Assembly (NCBI RefSeq): GCF_000308515.1 | Contig: NZ_BAFV01000065.1 | Location: forward strand, 42,951 to 106,950 | DNA from: Nocardia carnea NBRC 14403 | Lineage (GTDB): Bacteria > Actinomycetota > Actinomycetes > Mycobacteriales > Mycobacteriaceae | Length of the DNA: 64,000 nucleotides | Direction of reading: 5' to 3' | Part shown: positions 38,301 to 43,232 of the stretch, one piece after another | How the letters are laid out: every line of letters starts with the position of its first letter | Numbering within the stretch: the first letter of the stretch is position 1 | Program-made: the position numbers and the translations under genes | Notes under the pieces: model-generated | Told to the model about the DNA's origin: nothing | Databases searched by the model: none | The model's input: only the letters and a program-made list of their open reading frames with translations

Positions 38301-38510
38301 ATGCTGGGCGAACCAGATCCCGCGCTGCGCCGCGGACAGGCGCAGCCTCTCGCCGGTCCGCGGGCTCGGCGAGGCGCCGTTGTGGCTGCCGTTGCCGTTG
38401 TGCGGGTGTGCGCCGTTACCGGGGACCGGGCCGGGGAACTCTGCCGCGCCGCCCGGCGCGGAAACCGACTGTTCCCGGCTGCTGTCGAGGTTGCGCTCGG
38501 ACTGGGTCAC
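20367..38510 (-). CDS. Five-module non-ribosomal peptide synthetase with terminal thioesterase
   Basis: About 6,047 aa. Order with rough residues: C1 55-490, A1 510-960, PCP1 (Ser 1040), E 1090-1530, C2 1545-1980, A2 2000-2490, PCP2 (Ser 2570), C3 2620-3050, A3 3075-3545, PCP3 (Ser 3622), C4 3670-4100, A4 4125-4600, PCP4 (Ser 4683), C5 4735-5160, A5 5180-5650, PCP5 (Ser 5728), TE 5790-6040. All C domains keep HHxxxDG (HHIVLDG, HHLVLDG, HHVILDG, HHIAGDG, HHICGDG). E has HHLAVDAVSW and NYLGR; PCPs have GGDS or GGNS; TE has GWSLGG with DATH. The product should be a pentapeptide with D-residue 1, released or cyclised by TE. C1 is EntF-like (initiating). GTG 38510 follows GGAGG at 5 nt. No MbtH, tailoring or export gene is adjacent. 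Confidence 0.95.
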   Translation of the reverse strand: MTQSERNLDSSREQSVSAPGGAAEFPGPVPGNGAHPHNGNGSHNGASPSPRTGERLRLSAAQRGIWFAQHLAGSSPISVAQYVEIAGPIDLDALVAACDTAGREFGSAYVRLVEEDGEPYQIVDEGLPSPVSVLDLRGHDDPVAAAHDLMVRDYSAPLDLRSDRLMKCVVFHVGPDHYLWYQRAHHIVLDGFAAVTMLQRITELYNAWVTGEQPPASTAKDLSEIVDQDLSYRGSTRFDNDRNYWTEHLDGAPPVVSLAGRVGKPTIHPALVSADLPDVTAQLLDRVVADRGTSVTPVIVAAFAAYLARMTGSDEVLLSLPVSGRHSAVLRRSGGMVANVVPLRVPVAGRGTGAVIDAVQGELTSALRRQRYRQEDIFHDMGIARDETASFGPAVNLMMVDNEIVLGTTTGRLHVLTSGPTADLFVNIYPGAGRDSTQIDFQGNPSAYSSDELAAHHTRFLMFLHEFLAGGPEHPVSTLPLLEPAERAALLPVRGPQNTGDRLLPDILTEGAHRDPAATAIATTTETLTYRDLDTRSSQLARYLIGRGCGPGTAVAIVLRRSAETIVAAWAVAKCGAAIVQVDPDYPAKRIEHMITDSAARTVITLDALRDRLPADAPALLADDPATRQACADNDPGPVTDADRTRPLHTGDLAYLTYTSGSTGVPKGVQVTHRGLANLAADRSDTYGMTSRSRVSYALSPAFDASFEQFLTCFANGATLVVVPPEVIGGERLTGLLADRHITHLTLTPAMLATVDPHPLTDLRVVVVGGDVCPPHVIERWSRHCAMFNEYGPTETTVTAAAARIRPGRDLTAGGPIRGVAAMILDRALQPVPVGTAGELYLAGPGLARGYNRRFPDTAARFVADPHGDPGQRMYRTGDLARWTVEDSRVSLELLGRSDFQVKIRGYRIEPAEVDAALTAHPDVDLSVTVPVHNNAGATVLASYVVPVDDHRADPEQLQRFARESLPPHMVPAVIVPLDRLPVNAFGKLDRAALPEPEFGAAPAGRAPETAREILMAGLFSEILGVPQVGADDSFFALGGDSILSIQLVSRAKAVGLGFSTQDVFEHKTVAALAAMATEAGGAPQLRELPGGGTGPIPLSPIVHAMLGRGHYDRFAQATLVELPDRLDPAHLVRALHTLLDRHDILRATLHVTASGEHRLDVAAPGSVDAATVLTDRTLRDRDAGEIDRHLQAAADHLDPAAGVLVQAVRMQDGTGAAPDLLWLVIHHLAVDAVSWRILLADLAHIWLQVSTGEDPQPGAGTTSVRRWVHGLTEQASARRPAELARWTEVLAGGDRLLGSRPLDPARDVMATAGRIRLRIPADITEAVLTTLPARFHGSANDPLLAALALALAQWRARRGGTAGTELISLEGHGREEQAVPGADLSATAGWFTTRFPVRLEMSGVDLDDAFAGGPAAGSAIKQVKEQLRTVPDNGIGYGMLRYLDPVGSAELGSAPEPQISFNYLGRVGVRDHSGAWTPTTEFTSLTATTDPRMALPAVVDVNAIAESGPDGLELDATWEFARNIVDADAMAELADLWVQALHGLAAHLHTDSAGGYTPSDFPLVTVSQADIDGWSREFPAMTDVWPLTALQTGLLFHTLYDRDGDDSYIVQATLTLAGQVDPQRMRQAAQTLIDRHDSLRTAFVETADGPRQIVLQNVRADWRETDLTAHDPTARDRELHRLTTEAAAPFDPARPPLLRFQLLRTGATEYRLLITDHHLVLDGWSMPLLIHQLLVLYTNGAEAADLAAPRSFRDYLQWLHTQDDDAATTAWQRMLAGVDNPTRVTGRPDRTGSAAGGEVGLDLDTATAAAVLDLARSHGVTAGTTVQVAWALLLTALTGRSDVVFGNTVSHRPPQLLGVEHMVGLFINTLPVRVRFDPRETVAELLIRVQSEQAAMLEHRHIGLAELQHATGIADMFDTVTVLESYPLDREGLARDLDAAGLQLVDLDAQDATPYPLSLQVTPPRPTGDDAGTYTITLRYAADRFDTEQAGSLLARFEQILTQLVTDPTTHTAAVTPGRDPETRAPLPATGAPAVPERTLHDILTATAHRYPDAAAVRSGDTTLTYRVLQQRAEDLAALLTDRGARPETFVALALPRSIDLVVAIWAVAKTGAAFIPLDPANPGDRIAGMLADSGTGLGITTVPVAAHLPGTVDWLTLDDTHMRRAAPTPTRAATPGNTAYLIFTSGSTGTPKAVQVTHRGLADLVAAHTEAFAADSTSTVLQVASPGFDASVSELLLAHGNGACLLIAPPDVYGGTDLTELLRIGHVTHAIITPSVLNTLDPARLPDLTTLAVVGEATGADTVHRWAPGRRLMNHYGPTETTIWATGSAALQPGEPVTIGGPVHGISVTVLDMWLRPVPAGVAGELYLGGPALARGYFGRPATTASRFVADPYSAHGERLYRTGDSVRWIHGRTGLELEYLGRNDQQVKIHGLRIEPGEIDTQLTRHPAVASAATITRTGPTGEPILVSYVVPAPGATLDTTALHDHLDRTLAHYMNPAAIIELGDMPVTATGKVDRKALQHHEFTTPDVAGRAPATPEEHTMADLFAQVLHRDNVSADSNFFTLGGDSIVSMRLVASAKAAGLVLTPREVFEGKTVAALAATARHDLPATDTGAAQHPLVTLDEPEIDALRQRYPGLTDIWPLSPMQSGIHFHSTFTGEDTGTTDNYTVQTTIGFTGDIDTDRLRRAAQALIDRHDILRAGFVETAAGPHQIVVEHTGTVFRDIDLTRDDPRTAAEIAAADAAAGFDLSAPPLIRFTLLHLEPGVHRLLVTNHHVILDGWSMPLLMGELLENYGTPERIGATEPAPSYRDYLTWLQHQNPAASKSVWAREYADVDSPTRVARATSTASTAAEVNADLPADLYGALRDVAADTAVTVNTAVAAAWALNLRVLTGDTDIVFGSAVSGRPPELPDVDRTLGMFLNTIPMRVRLDPAHTLRDLLTRIQDQHARMLDHHYIGLPEIQRAAGVTELFDTAIAFQSFPVDRPALQRLVESAGLHIGEISGVDATPFPLSLVVAPTHDGSPGLRITLRFLEDGFDSAHAHHILTRFVDILTRIARDPATRLGALALPDVPAPDHPGTAHHTPDTLAGILTATAATAPAAVAAHYGTTTLTYRELDEQSNRLARTLLRRGARPGRITALALPRSLPGVVALWAAAKAGTAFVPIDPNLPAGRIEFLLSDSAARLGITDTATAPNLPAGIDWLIIDDETTHRSVAAESPEPVTDTERGTPLHPDRGAYVIYTSGSTGTPKGVRVGHRALADVVAAQHRTLHVDEQSTVLQVASPSFDANLFELLMAHGSGARLVIAPPDVYGGRELADLIRREHITHAVITPSALSTVPADDLTGLRVLATAGEPVGRELVDRWAPGRTMINLYGPSETTIWATAGELTAATPIGIGRPVGPVAAAVLDTWLRPVPQGVAGELYLFGPGLAEGYIDRPGLTATRFIACPFDTGSARMYRTGDIVRRTPGGDLEFVGRNDFQVKVRGSRVELGEIDAVLSARPDITFATTLAHHGDGGPARLVSYVVPAPEVNVSADTLTAALAAALPTYMVPAAIMVLDDVPLTAHGKLDRDRLPEPAFAAREYRAPATWPEELVADTYAQVLDMPRVGADDDFFALGGDSLSASLVVARIGAALGVRVPVRALFEAPTVAALARHTTTLRSGDRIPLTARPHPEPVPLSLAQQRMWFLNRYEPDSAAYNIPVMLRLTGHLDTGALHDALTDVIARHEVLRTIYPETAGEPRQQVLTDPAPPLHTVPADAATLTDTVTAFVRTGFDVTTEVPLRIGLFDLGTGDYMLVLVVHHIAGDGQSMGPLARDVVTAYAARAGGHAPHWQPLPVQYADYALWQREVLGAADDPESLLSAQLQFWRDTLTDAPDRLDLPTDRPRPPIASLAGGRIPVAIDAALHTKLLDLAHTRGSSLFMAVHAALAAVLARLSSSDDIVIGTPVAGRGEPGLDDLVGMFVNTLALRTPVDTGESFTDHLTRTRDTDLAAFEHADVPFERVVEELNPQRATDRHPLFQVMLAFQNLAGTGVELPGVTVTRADIDTGLSQFDLQLILADTYDDGGAAGGLSGTLTYARDLFDDTTAHQFVTRLLRVLEAVTTDPAVAVGDIDWLDTSEHHDLLTRIGPHPTGPQPPALLPDVFAAAVHANPTGAALLAGDTELTYRDLDTRSNQLARLLIRRGAGPEHPVLVATGRTAEAIVAWWAVVKTGAPYVPVDPRYPTGRIEQMVTDSHAHLGLTLTATRPQLPGNVDWILLDSPDAHPHIDTESAEPVTDTDRLRPLRPGNTAYIVFTSGSTGRPKGVAVTHTGIADFVTAQRSGTPPDSSDRVLHFASPSFDASLLEILLAAGRAATLVIAPTGIYGGDELAEFLRTHRITHAFVTPAALASVDPTGLDDLRTVMSGGDEVPADLINRWAGTDRAGTREFRVLYGPTETTMVATATAPVHPGERPTIGTPLPGMQALVLDDRLRPAPVGVTGELYLAGPALARGYLNRAATNAARFTACPYAEPGSRMYRTGDLVRWNTHGDLEFVGRNDFQVKVRGYRVELGEIDTALGARPDIAYAVTIPRRDGTGPVTLVSYVVPAPGADLSADTLTTALADTLPAYMVPAAIMVLDRIPLSPNGKLDRKALPEPVLQAKQFRAPASPVEEIVAGVFADVLGLDRAVGADDDFFELGGNSLVATRVAARIGAALDATVPVAMIFDAPTVTKLAARAESHADTGRVALTPQPRPPHIPLSYAQQRMWFLNRFEPDSAAYSIPIVIRLTGHLDTDALHHALTDVIDRHEVLRTYYPHTDGEPAQVVLPADHTTPPLHPTPIDDTDLPAALAGFVATVFDVTSEVPLRARLYNTGPDTWVLAVVIHHICGDGSSLAPLARDMMTAYQARVNSRPPTWTPLPVQYADYTIWQHTVLGSEHDPGSLLRAQIDYWTTQLADLPPLLELPTDRPRPAIQTYTGADIPLTIDAGLHADLDTIARTHNTTLFMVFHAALAATLGRLAATDDIAIGTPYAGRGEPELDDLVGMFVNTLVLRTRLTAQMTFTELLDHVRGTDLAAFGHADVPFERLVQELNPVRSHAHHPLFQVMLAFQNQTGTEFELPGLTASAVEADTATSLFDLQITVSDTYDATGAPTGITGGITYATDLFDPATAATLAARLHRMLRAIAADPTRQVHDIELLDTTEKDAVLHRWNTTEQPLDPDETLPALFTRAATTHADRPAVEYGTHTLTYAEFAARINRLARWLITRGVGPDTLVALRMPRSLDQITAMYAVHAAGGGYVPIDPTHPADRIDYMLTTAAPVVDLTTLDGIDLTGYDDTPVTDTDRHTPLRPHNTAYVLFTSGSTGRPKGVAVPHSAVLNQLHWIIGTYRLTAADTVLQKTPATFDVSVWELFATLAVGARLVIARPDGHTDPAYLADTIDDRHITLTSFVPSMLAAFADAAPAQSLTSLRALLVGGEAFGADVAATAHRAMPHTELHNLYGPTEFTLHATSHPVTGTDDGSVPMGTPVWNVRAHILDTHLRPVPPGVAGDLYLAGNQIARGYHARPGLTAERFVPDPFTDGERMYRTGDRARRLRTGELEYLGRTDFQVKLRGLRIELGEIEAVLAEHPTVARAIAAVHTSTTGDRLITYLVPAAGAAVDTDAVLAHAATELPDYMVPTTVMVLDTVPFTASGKLDRTHLPEPVFAVGEFREPESWLEGEVARAYGHVLGVDRVGADDDFYALGGNSLKSVQVVSELRKELDYEVPVSWILSDPRPAELAKRIETGMRTGHVTSEPAGPGFDVLLPIRTTGTQPPLFCIHPASGLAWSYRPLGEYLTGDRPIYGIQAPQLSGADPGPATIDDTARRYLDEIRTIQPHGPYHLLGWSLGGQIAHAIAVEIRAAGEEVALLALLDAEADGFDRSAVTTVTAGELVANLGPVMGIDFVPTDATAEEAAALIRQNLGEELGIDATLIQRMTDAYNQSIRAAAEWQPRILDSDMLYFTATGERRAAATGHRGWEPHVRGHITDIDIDATHLAMTEPAVLARIAHVLNDQLDRETAGHNG

Positions 38511-39341
38511 CTGACCTCCATGAATTTCGTCGTTTCGAGGGCCGGTCGACACGTCGAGACCGCCCCCGCACCGCAAGAATTCGTCAATCACTCCGGAAAG
38601 CCGAAGTGAATTTCATCGAAATGGCACCGAATGCCGCCGGTGCGGAATTGGTTCGCGATTTATGCGGCATTCGGCAATGGCTGGATAATTGTGGTCAACC
38701 CGTAATGGATCACCTTCGAGTATTGAGACCTGACGGTTATCGAATTCGTGTAGAAGGCCGTCGTGAATTATCGGCGGCTAGGGTCGCGAGTCGTCGCGCA
38801 CGATGACCGGACGGTCATCGGTACGGGCGGCCGTGAATCCCGGGACGAGGCGTTGCCGGCGAACCCGACTCCAGGGCGGACTCCCGGCGGACCCGGTGCG
38901 CGTCGGTGGCGCGCTCTGGCAACCCCTGCCCGGCGGGCAGTAAGTTCGCAGGTCACAGCGGTGTCTCGGCCCCGTATTGGGTGCGGCGGGCAGGAAGCGG
39001 ACCGTCGTGGAATTCATTGGTTGCACTGGATCGCCTTCTCGGAAGTGGCGTGCCTATGTACCAGTTTGTTCCAGCAGAATTCGGCGACCGCACTGTCGTC
39101 GAATTCGGGCTATGGATTCCCCGCAACCCCGACAATTGGAGGATTCATCGGTTTCGCCCGACCGGTCGGTGACGATATCCGGTCCGGCAGTCGCCGGAGC
39201 GCGCTCGCGTTCTGACGACCAGCTTGAGAAGGCAATGATAAGCAAGTTTTGAGGACGGGCGCAATGGGTATCGATTTTCTGCGCTCTGTGCGGGGTTGGG
39301 GAGCCCTCACGAGCGTGCGGGTGCCGTCGCGGAATATCGGA
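38511..39341. other. Long intergenic region upstream of the NRPS gene
   Basis: About 830 bp with no supported gene; short frames on both strands lack motifs. It should contain the NRPS promoter (leftward). Its left part is AT-richer than the NRPS gene and contains the inverted repeat at 38627-38674. No homologue of a regulator, MbtH or transporter was found in it. Confidence 0.5.
38627..38674. promoter_or_regulatory. Inverted repeat upstream of the NRPS start
   Basis: CCGAATGCCGC (38627-38637) and GCGGCATTCGG (38664-38674) are perfect 11-bp arms with a 26-nt spacer, 117 nt before the NRPS GTG. It may be an operator pair or a leader-RNA hairpin. Confidence 0.45.
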
Positions 39342-39698
39342 TCAGCGCCATTGCGCGGCGTCGGGGATGCCGGTGGTGAAAACGCTGTAGAAGAAGTGGC
39401 CGGGGGTCAGCTCGTTCATGTCGTGCCAGGCGCCCCACGGGTCGCGCTGGTAGTAGTCGGCCATCCCCGTCCCGTTGTCGTAGCAGACGATCCCGGTGGC
39501 GCCGAACGGGCTCCAGAAGACCGCGGTGCCGCGACGGGGTGCGTCCAGTGGGCTGCGGAACAGGTGATCGCACGGGGTGATCTCCGGGGCGTAATAGGAG
39601 GGCTGTGCGGCAGCCGGGACGGCGGCGACTGCGGGCGCGGCGAGAACGGCGAGAACGACCGGTGTGGCGATTGTCCTGCGGCAGATCGGGAGACGCAT
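39342..39698 (-). CDS. Small secreted protein of unknown function
   Basis: 118 aa. A Sec signal peptide is clear: MRLPICRRT, hydrophobic VVLAVLAAPAVAAVP, and an AAAQP cleavage region at about 31. The mature 87 residues are rich in aromatic residues (SYYAP, HFFYSVF, DYYQRDPWGAWHDM) with two Cys that could form one disulfide. No family recognised. ATG 39698 follows AGGAGGTGG. It is divergent from furA across 143 bp. Confidence 0.7.
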   Translation of the reverse strand: MRLPICRRTIATPVVLAVLAAPAVAAVPAAAQPSYYAPEITPCDHLFRSPLDAPRRGTAVFWSPFGATGIVCYDNGTGMADYYQRDPWGAWHDMNELTPGHFFYSVFTTGIPDAAQWR

Positions 39699-39783
39699 TA
39701 TCGTCCACCTCCTGAGTGGGGCGGGCTCCCCCGCGCGCCGTCGGTATTGCGCGGATGGTACCTGCCGGACCGCAATTCCGGGC

Positions 39784-39825
39784 CTTTTCTGGATAGATAC
39801 TGATACTTGATTGAGTCCAGAAAAG
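39784..39825. promoter_or_regulatory. FurA operator/promoter region of furA-katG
   Basis: CTTTTCTGGA (39784-39793) and TCCAGAAAAG (39816-39825) are perfect 10-bp inverted arms. The right half with TTGATTGAG resembles the mycobacterial furA operator (TTCCAGAAAAGGG type). A TAAGCT -10 at 39829-39834 puts transcription start at the GTG (39842), i.e. a leaderless furA message as in mycobacteria. Confidence 0.75.
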
Positions 39826-39841
39826 CGGTAAGCTTCCTGCC

Positions 39842-40276
39842 GTGCCCACGACCGCGGAGTTCGAGATCATGCTGCGCGACGCCGCGCTGCGTGTCACCGC
39901 CCCACGGCTCGCGGTGCTGAACGCCGTACACGACAACCCACATTCCGATACCGACACGATCATCGGGCAGGTACGCGCCACCCTGGGCGCCGTCTCCCAG
40001 CAAGCCGTCTACGACGTGCTGCGGGCATTGACCGTCGCGGGACTGCTGCGCCGTATCCAGCCCACCGGTTCGGTGGCCCGCTACGAAACCCGCGTCGCCG
40101 ACAACCACCACCACCTCGTCTGCCGCTCCTGCGGCGCCATCACCGACGTCGATTGCGCCACCGGAGCGGCGCCGTGCCTGACCGCCGCCGACGACCACGG
40201 TTTCACCATCGAAGAAGCCGAGGTCGTCTACTGGGGCCTGTGCCCCACCTGCTCCATGTCGTCCAGCCCGCAGTGA
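39842..40276 (+). CDS. furA: Ferric-uptake-regulator family repressor FurA
   Basis: 144 aa Fur protein. The winged helix is at about 12-80 (LRVTAPRLAVL, QQAVYDVLRALTVAGLLRRI) and the dimerisation/metal domain follows: VADNHHHLVCRSCGAITDVDC with the CxxC structural zinc pair, and a closing CPTC pair. In actinobacteria FurA represses itself and the downstream katG, linking iron/peroxide status to catalase. GTG 39842 is the first codon after the predicted start point. katG begins 25 nt after its stop. Confidence 0.93.
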   Translation: MPTTAEFEIMLRDAALRVTAPRLAVLNAVHDNPHSDTDTIIGQVRATLGAVSQQAVYDVLRALTVAGLLRRIQPTGSVARYETRVADNHHHLVCRSCGAITDVDCATGAAPCLTAADDHGFTIEEAEVVYWGLCPTCSMSSSPQ

Positions 40277-40301
40277 CCCCTTGTCAACCGGAAGGAAAGC
40301 A

Positions 40302-42485
40302 GTGTCCGAGACCACCACAGGCCAGTGCCCGTTCGCGGCCAAACACCCCACCACGGGTGCCGGCAACCGTGACTGGTGGCCCAACCAGCTCAACCTGAAG
40401 ATCCTGCGCAAGAACGCGCCCGCCTCGGATCCGATGGAACCCGACTTCGACTACGCCGCGGCCTTCGAAACCCTCGACCTGAACGAGGTCCGCAAGGACA
40501 TCACCGAGGTGCTGACCACCTCGCAGGACTGGTGGCCCGCCGACTTCGGCCACTACGGCCCGCTGATGATCCGGATGGCCTGGCACTCCGCCGGCACCTA
40601 CCGCACCATCGACGGCCGTGGCGGCGGTGGTGGCGGTCAGCAGCGGTTCGCTCCGCTGAACAGCTGGCCCGACAACGGCAACCTGGACAAGGCCCGCCGG
40701 CTGCTGTGGCCGGTGAAGAAGAAGTACGGCAAAAAACTGTCCTGGGCCGACCTGATGATCTTCGCCGGCAACGTCGCCCTCGAAACCATGGGCTTCACGC
40801 CGTTCGGGTTCGCCGGCGGCCGCGCCGACGTGTGGGAACCCGACGAGGACGTCTACTGGGGCCCCGAATCCACCTGGCTCGACGACGAACGCTACAGCGG
40901 CGAACGCGACCTGGAGAACCCGCTGGGCGCGGTCCAGATGGGCCTGATCTACGTCAACCCGGAAGGCCCCAACGGCAACCCGGATCCGCTGGCCGCGGCC
41001 GTGGACATCAAGGAAACCTTCGGCCGGATGGCGATGGACCTGGAGGAAACCGCCGCGCTGATCGCCGGCGGCCACACCTTCGGCAAAACTCACGGCGCCG
41101 GTGACGCCGACCTCGTCGGCGCCGAACCCGAAGCCGGAGCCATCGAACAGATGGGTCTGGGCTGGAAGAGTGCCCACGCCTCCGGTAAGGCCGGTGACGC
41201 CATCACCAGCGGCCTGGAGGTCACCTGGACCACCAAACCCGCACAGTGGACCAACGACTTCTTCGAGATCCTGTTCGGCTACGAATGGGAACTCACCAAG
41301 AGTCCCGCGGGCGCCAACCAGTGGGTCGCCAAGGACGCCGAGGAGATCATCCCCGACGCCCACGACCCGGGCAAGAAGAAAAAGCCGATGATGCTGACGA
41401 CGGACCTGTCGCTGCGCTTCGACCCCGAATTCGAGCCGATCTCGCGCCGTTTCAAGGACAACCCGGAGCAGTTCGCCGACGCGTTCGCCCGCGCCTGGTA
41501 CAAGCTGACCCACCGCGATATGGGCCCGATCGAACGCTATCTCGGCCCCGAGGTCCCCGCCGAGATCCAGATCTGGCAGGACCCCATCCCCGCCGTGGAC
41601 TTCGAGGTTGTCGGCGACGCCGATATCGCGGCACTCAAAAAGCAGGTCCTGGCCGCCGGCCTGACCGTGCCGCAGCTGGTGTCCACCGCCTGGGCGTCGG
41701 CATCGACATTCCGCTCCAGCGATAAGCGCGGCGGCGCCAACGGTGCCCGGATCCGGCTGGAACCGCAGAAGAGCTGGGATGTCAACGAGCCCGAGCAGCT
41801 GGGCACGGTGCTGGGTGCACTGGAGAAGATCCAGGAATCGTTCAACGCCGCCCAGACCGGCGGCAAGAAGGTATCGCTTGCCGACCTGATCGTGATCGCC
41901 GGCGCCGCCGGTGTCGAACAGGCCGCCGAGGAAGCCGGTGTGCAGGTCACCGTTCCGGTCACCCCGGGCCGTAACGACGCTCTGCAGGAGCAGACCGATG
42001 TGGATTCGTTCGCGGTGCTCGAACCACGCACCGACGGTTTCCGCAACTACATCGGCAAGGGCCACCGGCTGCCGCTGGAGCACCTGCTGATCGACCGCGC
42101 GAACCTGCTCGGCGTCACCGCACCCGAAATGACGGTGCTGGTCGGCGGCCTGCGCGTCCTGGGCACCAACTACAAGCAGTCGAAGTACGGCGTACTCACC
42201 GACAACGTCGGCGCCCTGAGCAACGATTTCTTCGTCAACCTGCTCGATATGGGTGTGGAGTGGAAATCCACCGACGAAACCCAGGAGACCTTCGAGGCCC
42301 GCGATGCCGCGACCGGCGCGGTCAAATGGACCGGCACTCGCTACGACCTGGTGTTCGGCTCCAACTCCGAACTGCGCGCCGTCGCCGAGGTGTATGCGGC
42401 CGACGATGCCAAGGAGAAGTTCGTGCACGATTTCGTCGCCGCCTGGAACAAGGTGATGAACGCGGACCGGTTCGACCTGGCCTGA
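40302..42485 (+). CDS. katG: Catalase-peroxidase KatG
   Basis: 727 aa, the normal family size. The distal haem site is IRMAWHSAGTYR (Arg-Trp-His), the proximal His is in IAGGHTFGKTHG, and Trp (MAWH), Tyr (MGLIYVNPEGPNG) and Met (GRMAMDLEET) of the Met-Tyr-Trp catalase adduct are all present. The C-terminal degenerate peroxidase domain (LVSTAWASASTFRSSDKRGG) is intact. The enzyme removes H2O2 in the cytosol and activates isoniazid in mycobacteria. GTG 40302 follows GGAAGGAAA. Expected to be FurA-repressed in one operon. Confidence 0.97.
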   Translation: MSETTTGQCPFAAKHPTTGAGNRDWWPNQLNLKILRKNAPASDPMEPDFDYAAAFETLDLNEVRKDITEVLTTSQDWWPADFGHYGPLMIRMAWHSAGTYRTIDGRGGGGGGQQRFAPLNSWPDNGNLDKARRLLWPVKKKYGKKLSWADLMIFAGNVALETMGFTPFGFAGGRADVWEPDEDVYWGPESTWLDDERYSGERDLENPLGAVQMGLIYVNPEGPNGNPDPLAAAVDIKETFGRMAMDLEETAALIAGGHTFGKTHGAGDADLVGAEPEAGAIEQMGLGWKSAHASGKAGDAITSGLEVTWTTKPAQWTNDFFEILFGYEWELTKSPAGANQWVAKDAEEIIPDAHDPGKKKKPMMLTTDLSLRFDPEFEPISRRFKDNPEQFADAFARAWYKLTHRDMGPIERYLGPEVPAEIQIWQDPIPAVDFEVVGDADIAALKKQVLAAGLTVPQLVSTAWASASTFRSSDKRGGANGARIRLEPQKSWDVNEPEQLGTVLGALEKIQESFNAAQTGGKKVSLADLIVIAGAAGVEQAAEEAGVQVTVPVTPGRNDALQEQTDVDSFAVLEPRTDGFRNYIGKGHRLPLEHLLIDRANLLGVTAPEMTVLVGGLRVLGTNYKQSKYGVLTDNVGALSNDFFVNLLDMGVEWKSTDETQETFEARDAATGAVKWTGTRYDLVFGSNSELRAVAEVYAADDAKEKFVHDFVAAWNKVMNADRFDLA

Positions 42486-42521
42486 TCCCGCGCACCCGGT
42501 CTACCGGGTAGCCGGACAACG

Positions 42522-42551
42522 TGCCCCGGGTGTCTTCGGATGCCCGGGGCA
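42522..42551. terminator. Bidirectional terminator between katG and the reductase gene
   Basis: TGCCCCGGG (42522-42530) pairs with CCCGGGGCA (42543-42551) around a 12-nt loop, between convergent stops. A smaller ACCCGG/CCGGGT hairpin precedes it at 42493-42508. Confidence 0.75.
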
Positions 42552-42560
42552 TCGTGCTGT

Positions 42561-43205
42561 TCAGCGGCGCCAGAACAGGTGGTGCACGACCCCGCGGGTG
42601 CTCGGAACCTTTTCCAGGTGGAACCGGTCGAGCAGTTCCTCGGGCCGTTCCCAGAGGCGTTCGCCGTCGCCGAGATCGTTGGGTGTGACAGCGACGTGCA
42701 GAGTGTCGATCAGGTCCGCGGCCAGGAATTCGCGGACGGTCGTCACTCCCCCGCCGATCCGCACATCTTTACCGTCCGCGGCGGCGAAGGCCTGTTTCAA
42801 CGCCTCGTCCGGAGTGGTGTCGAGGAAGTGGAAGGTCGTATCGGAGAGAGTGAACGACGGGCGCGGGTGGTGGGTGAGGACGAACACGGGGGTGTGGAAG
42901 GGGGGTTCGCCGCCCCACCAGCCCTGCCAGTCGTAGTCCTCCCACGGGCCGCGTTGCGGGCCGAACTTGTTACGGCCCATGATCTCCGCGCCGATATTGC
43001 GGGCGAAATCGCGGGTGAAGTAGTCGTCGAGGCCGCGGGTGCCGCCGGGATCGGTGCGGTTGGGCCAGCTGGCGGTGGCGCCCGCCCACGCCATCATGGC
43101 TCCGGGATCCGCGTGGCCGAAGGGCCGATCGAGGCTCTGGCCGGTACCGGCTCCGTAGCCGTCGGCGGAGACGGTGAAATTCTGTACGCGTACGAGTGGG
43201 CTCAT
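42561..43205 (-). CDS. Dihydrofolate reductase/RibD C-terminal family reductase
   Basis: 214 aa. The RibD_C/DHFR-like fold is marked by the start LVRVQNFTVSADGYGAG, MGRNKFGPQRGPW, TPVFVLTHHPRPSF and the nucleotide-binding RIGGGVTTVREFLAADLIDTLHVAVTP. Such stand-alone proteins are NADPH-dependent reductases of unknown substrate, not the folate enzyme. It is divergent from an HxlR regulator across 60-90 bp containing an inverted repeat, so HxlR control is likely. Confidence 0.88.
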   Translation of the reverse strand: MSPLVRVQNFTVSADGYGAGTGQSLDRPFGHADPGAMMAWAGATASWPNRTDPGGTRGLDDYFTRDFARNIGAEIMGRNKFGPQRGPWEDYDWQGWWGGEPPFHTPVFVLTHHPRPSFTLSDTTFHFLDTTPDEALKQAFAAADGKDVRIGGGVTTVREFLAADLIDTLHVAVTPNDLGDGERLWERPEELLDRFHLEKVPSTRGVVHHLFWRR

Positions 43206-43232
43206 CCTCGGCTCCTTCTGATTTCATTCTGC

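Noticed and set aside
38763..39215. 150-codon plus-strand frame in the NRPS upstream region
   Set aside because: No ribosome site, no motif, and composition changes along the frame; treated as non-coding.
40284..42428. 714-codon frame antisense to katG
   Set aside because: KatG is intact and highly conserved on the plus strand; the antisense frame is a GC3 artefact.
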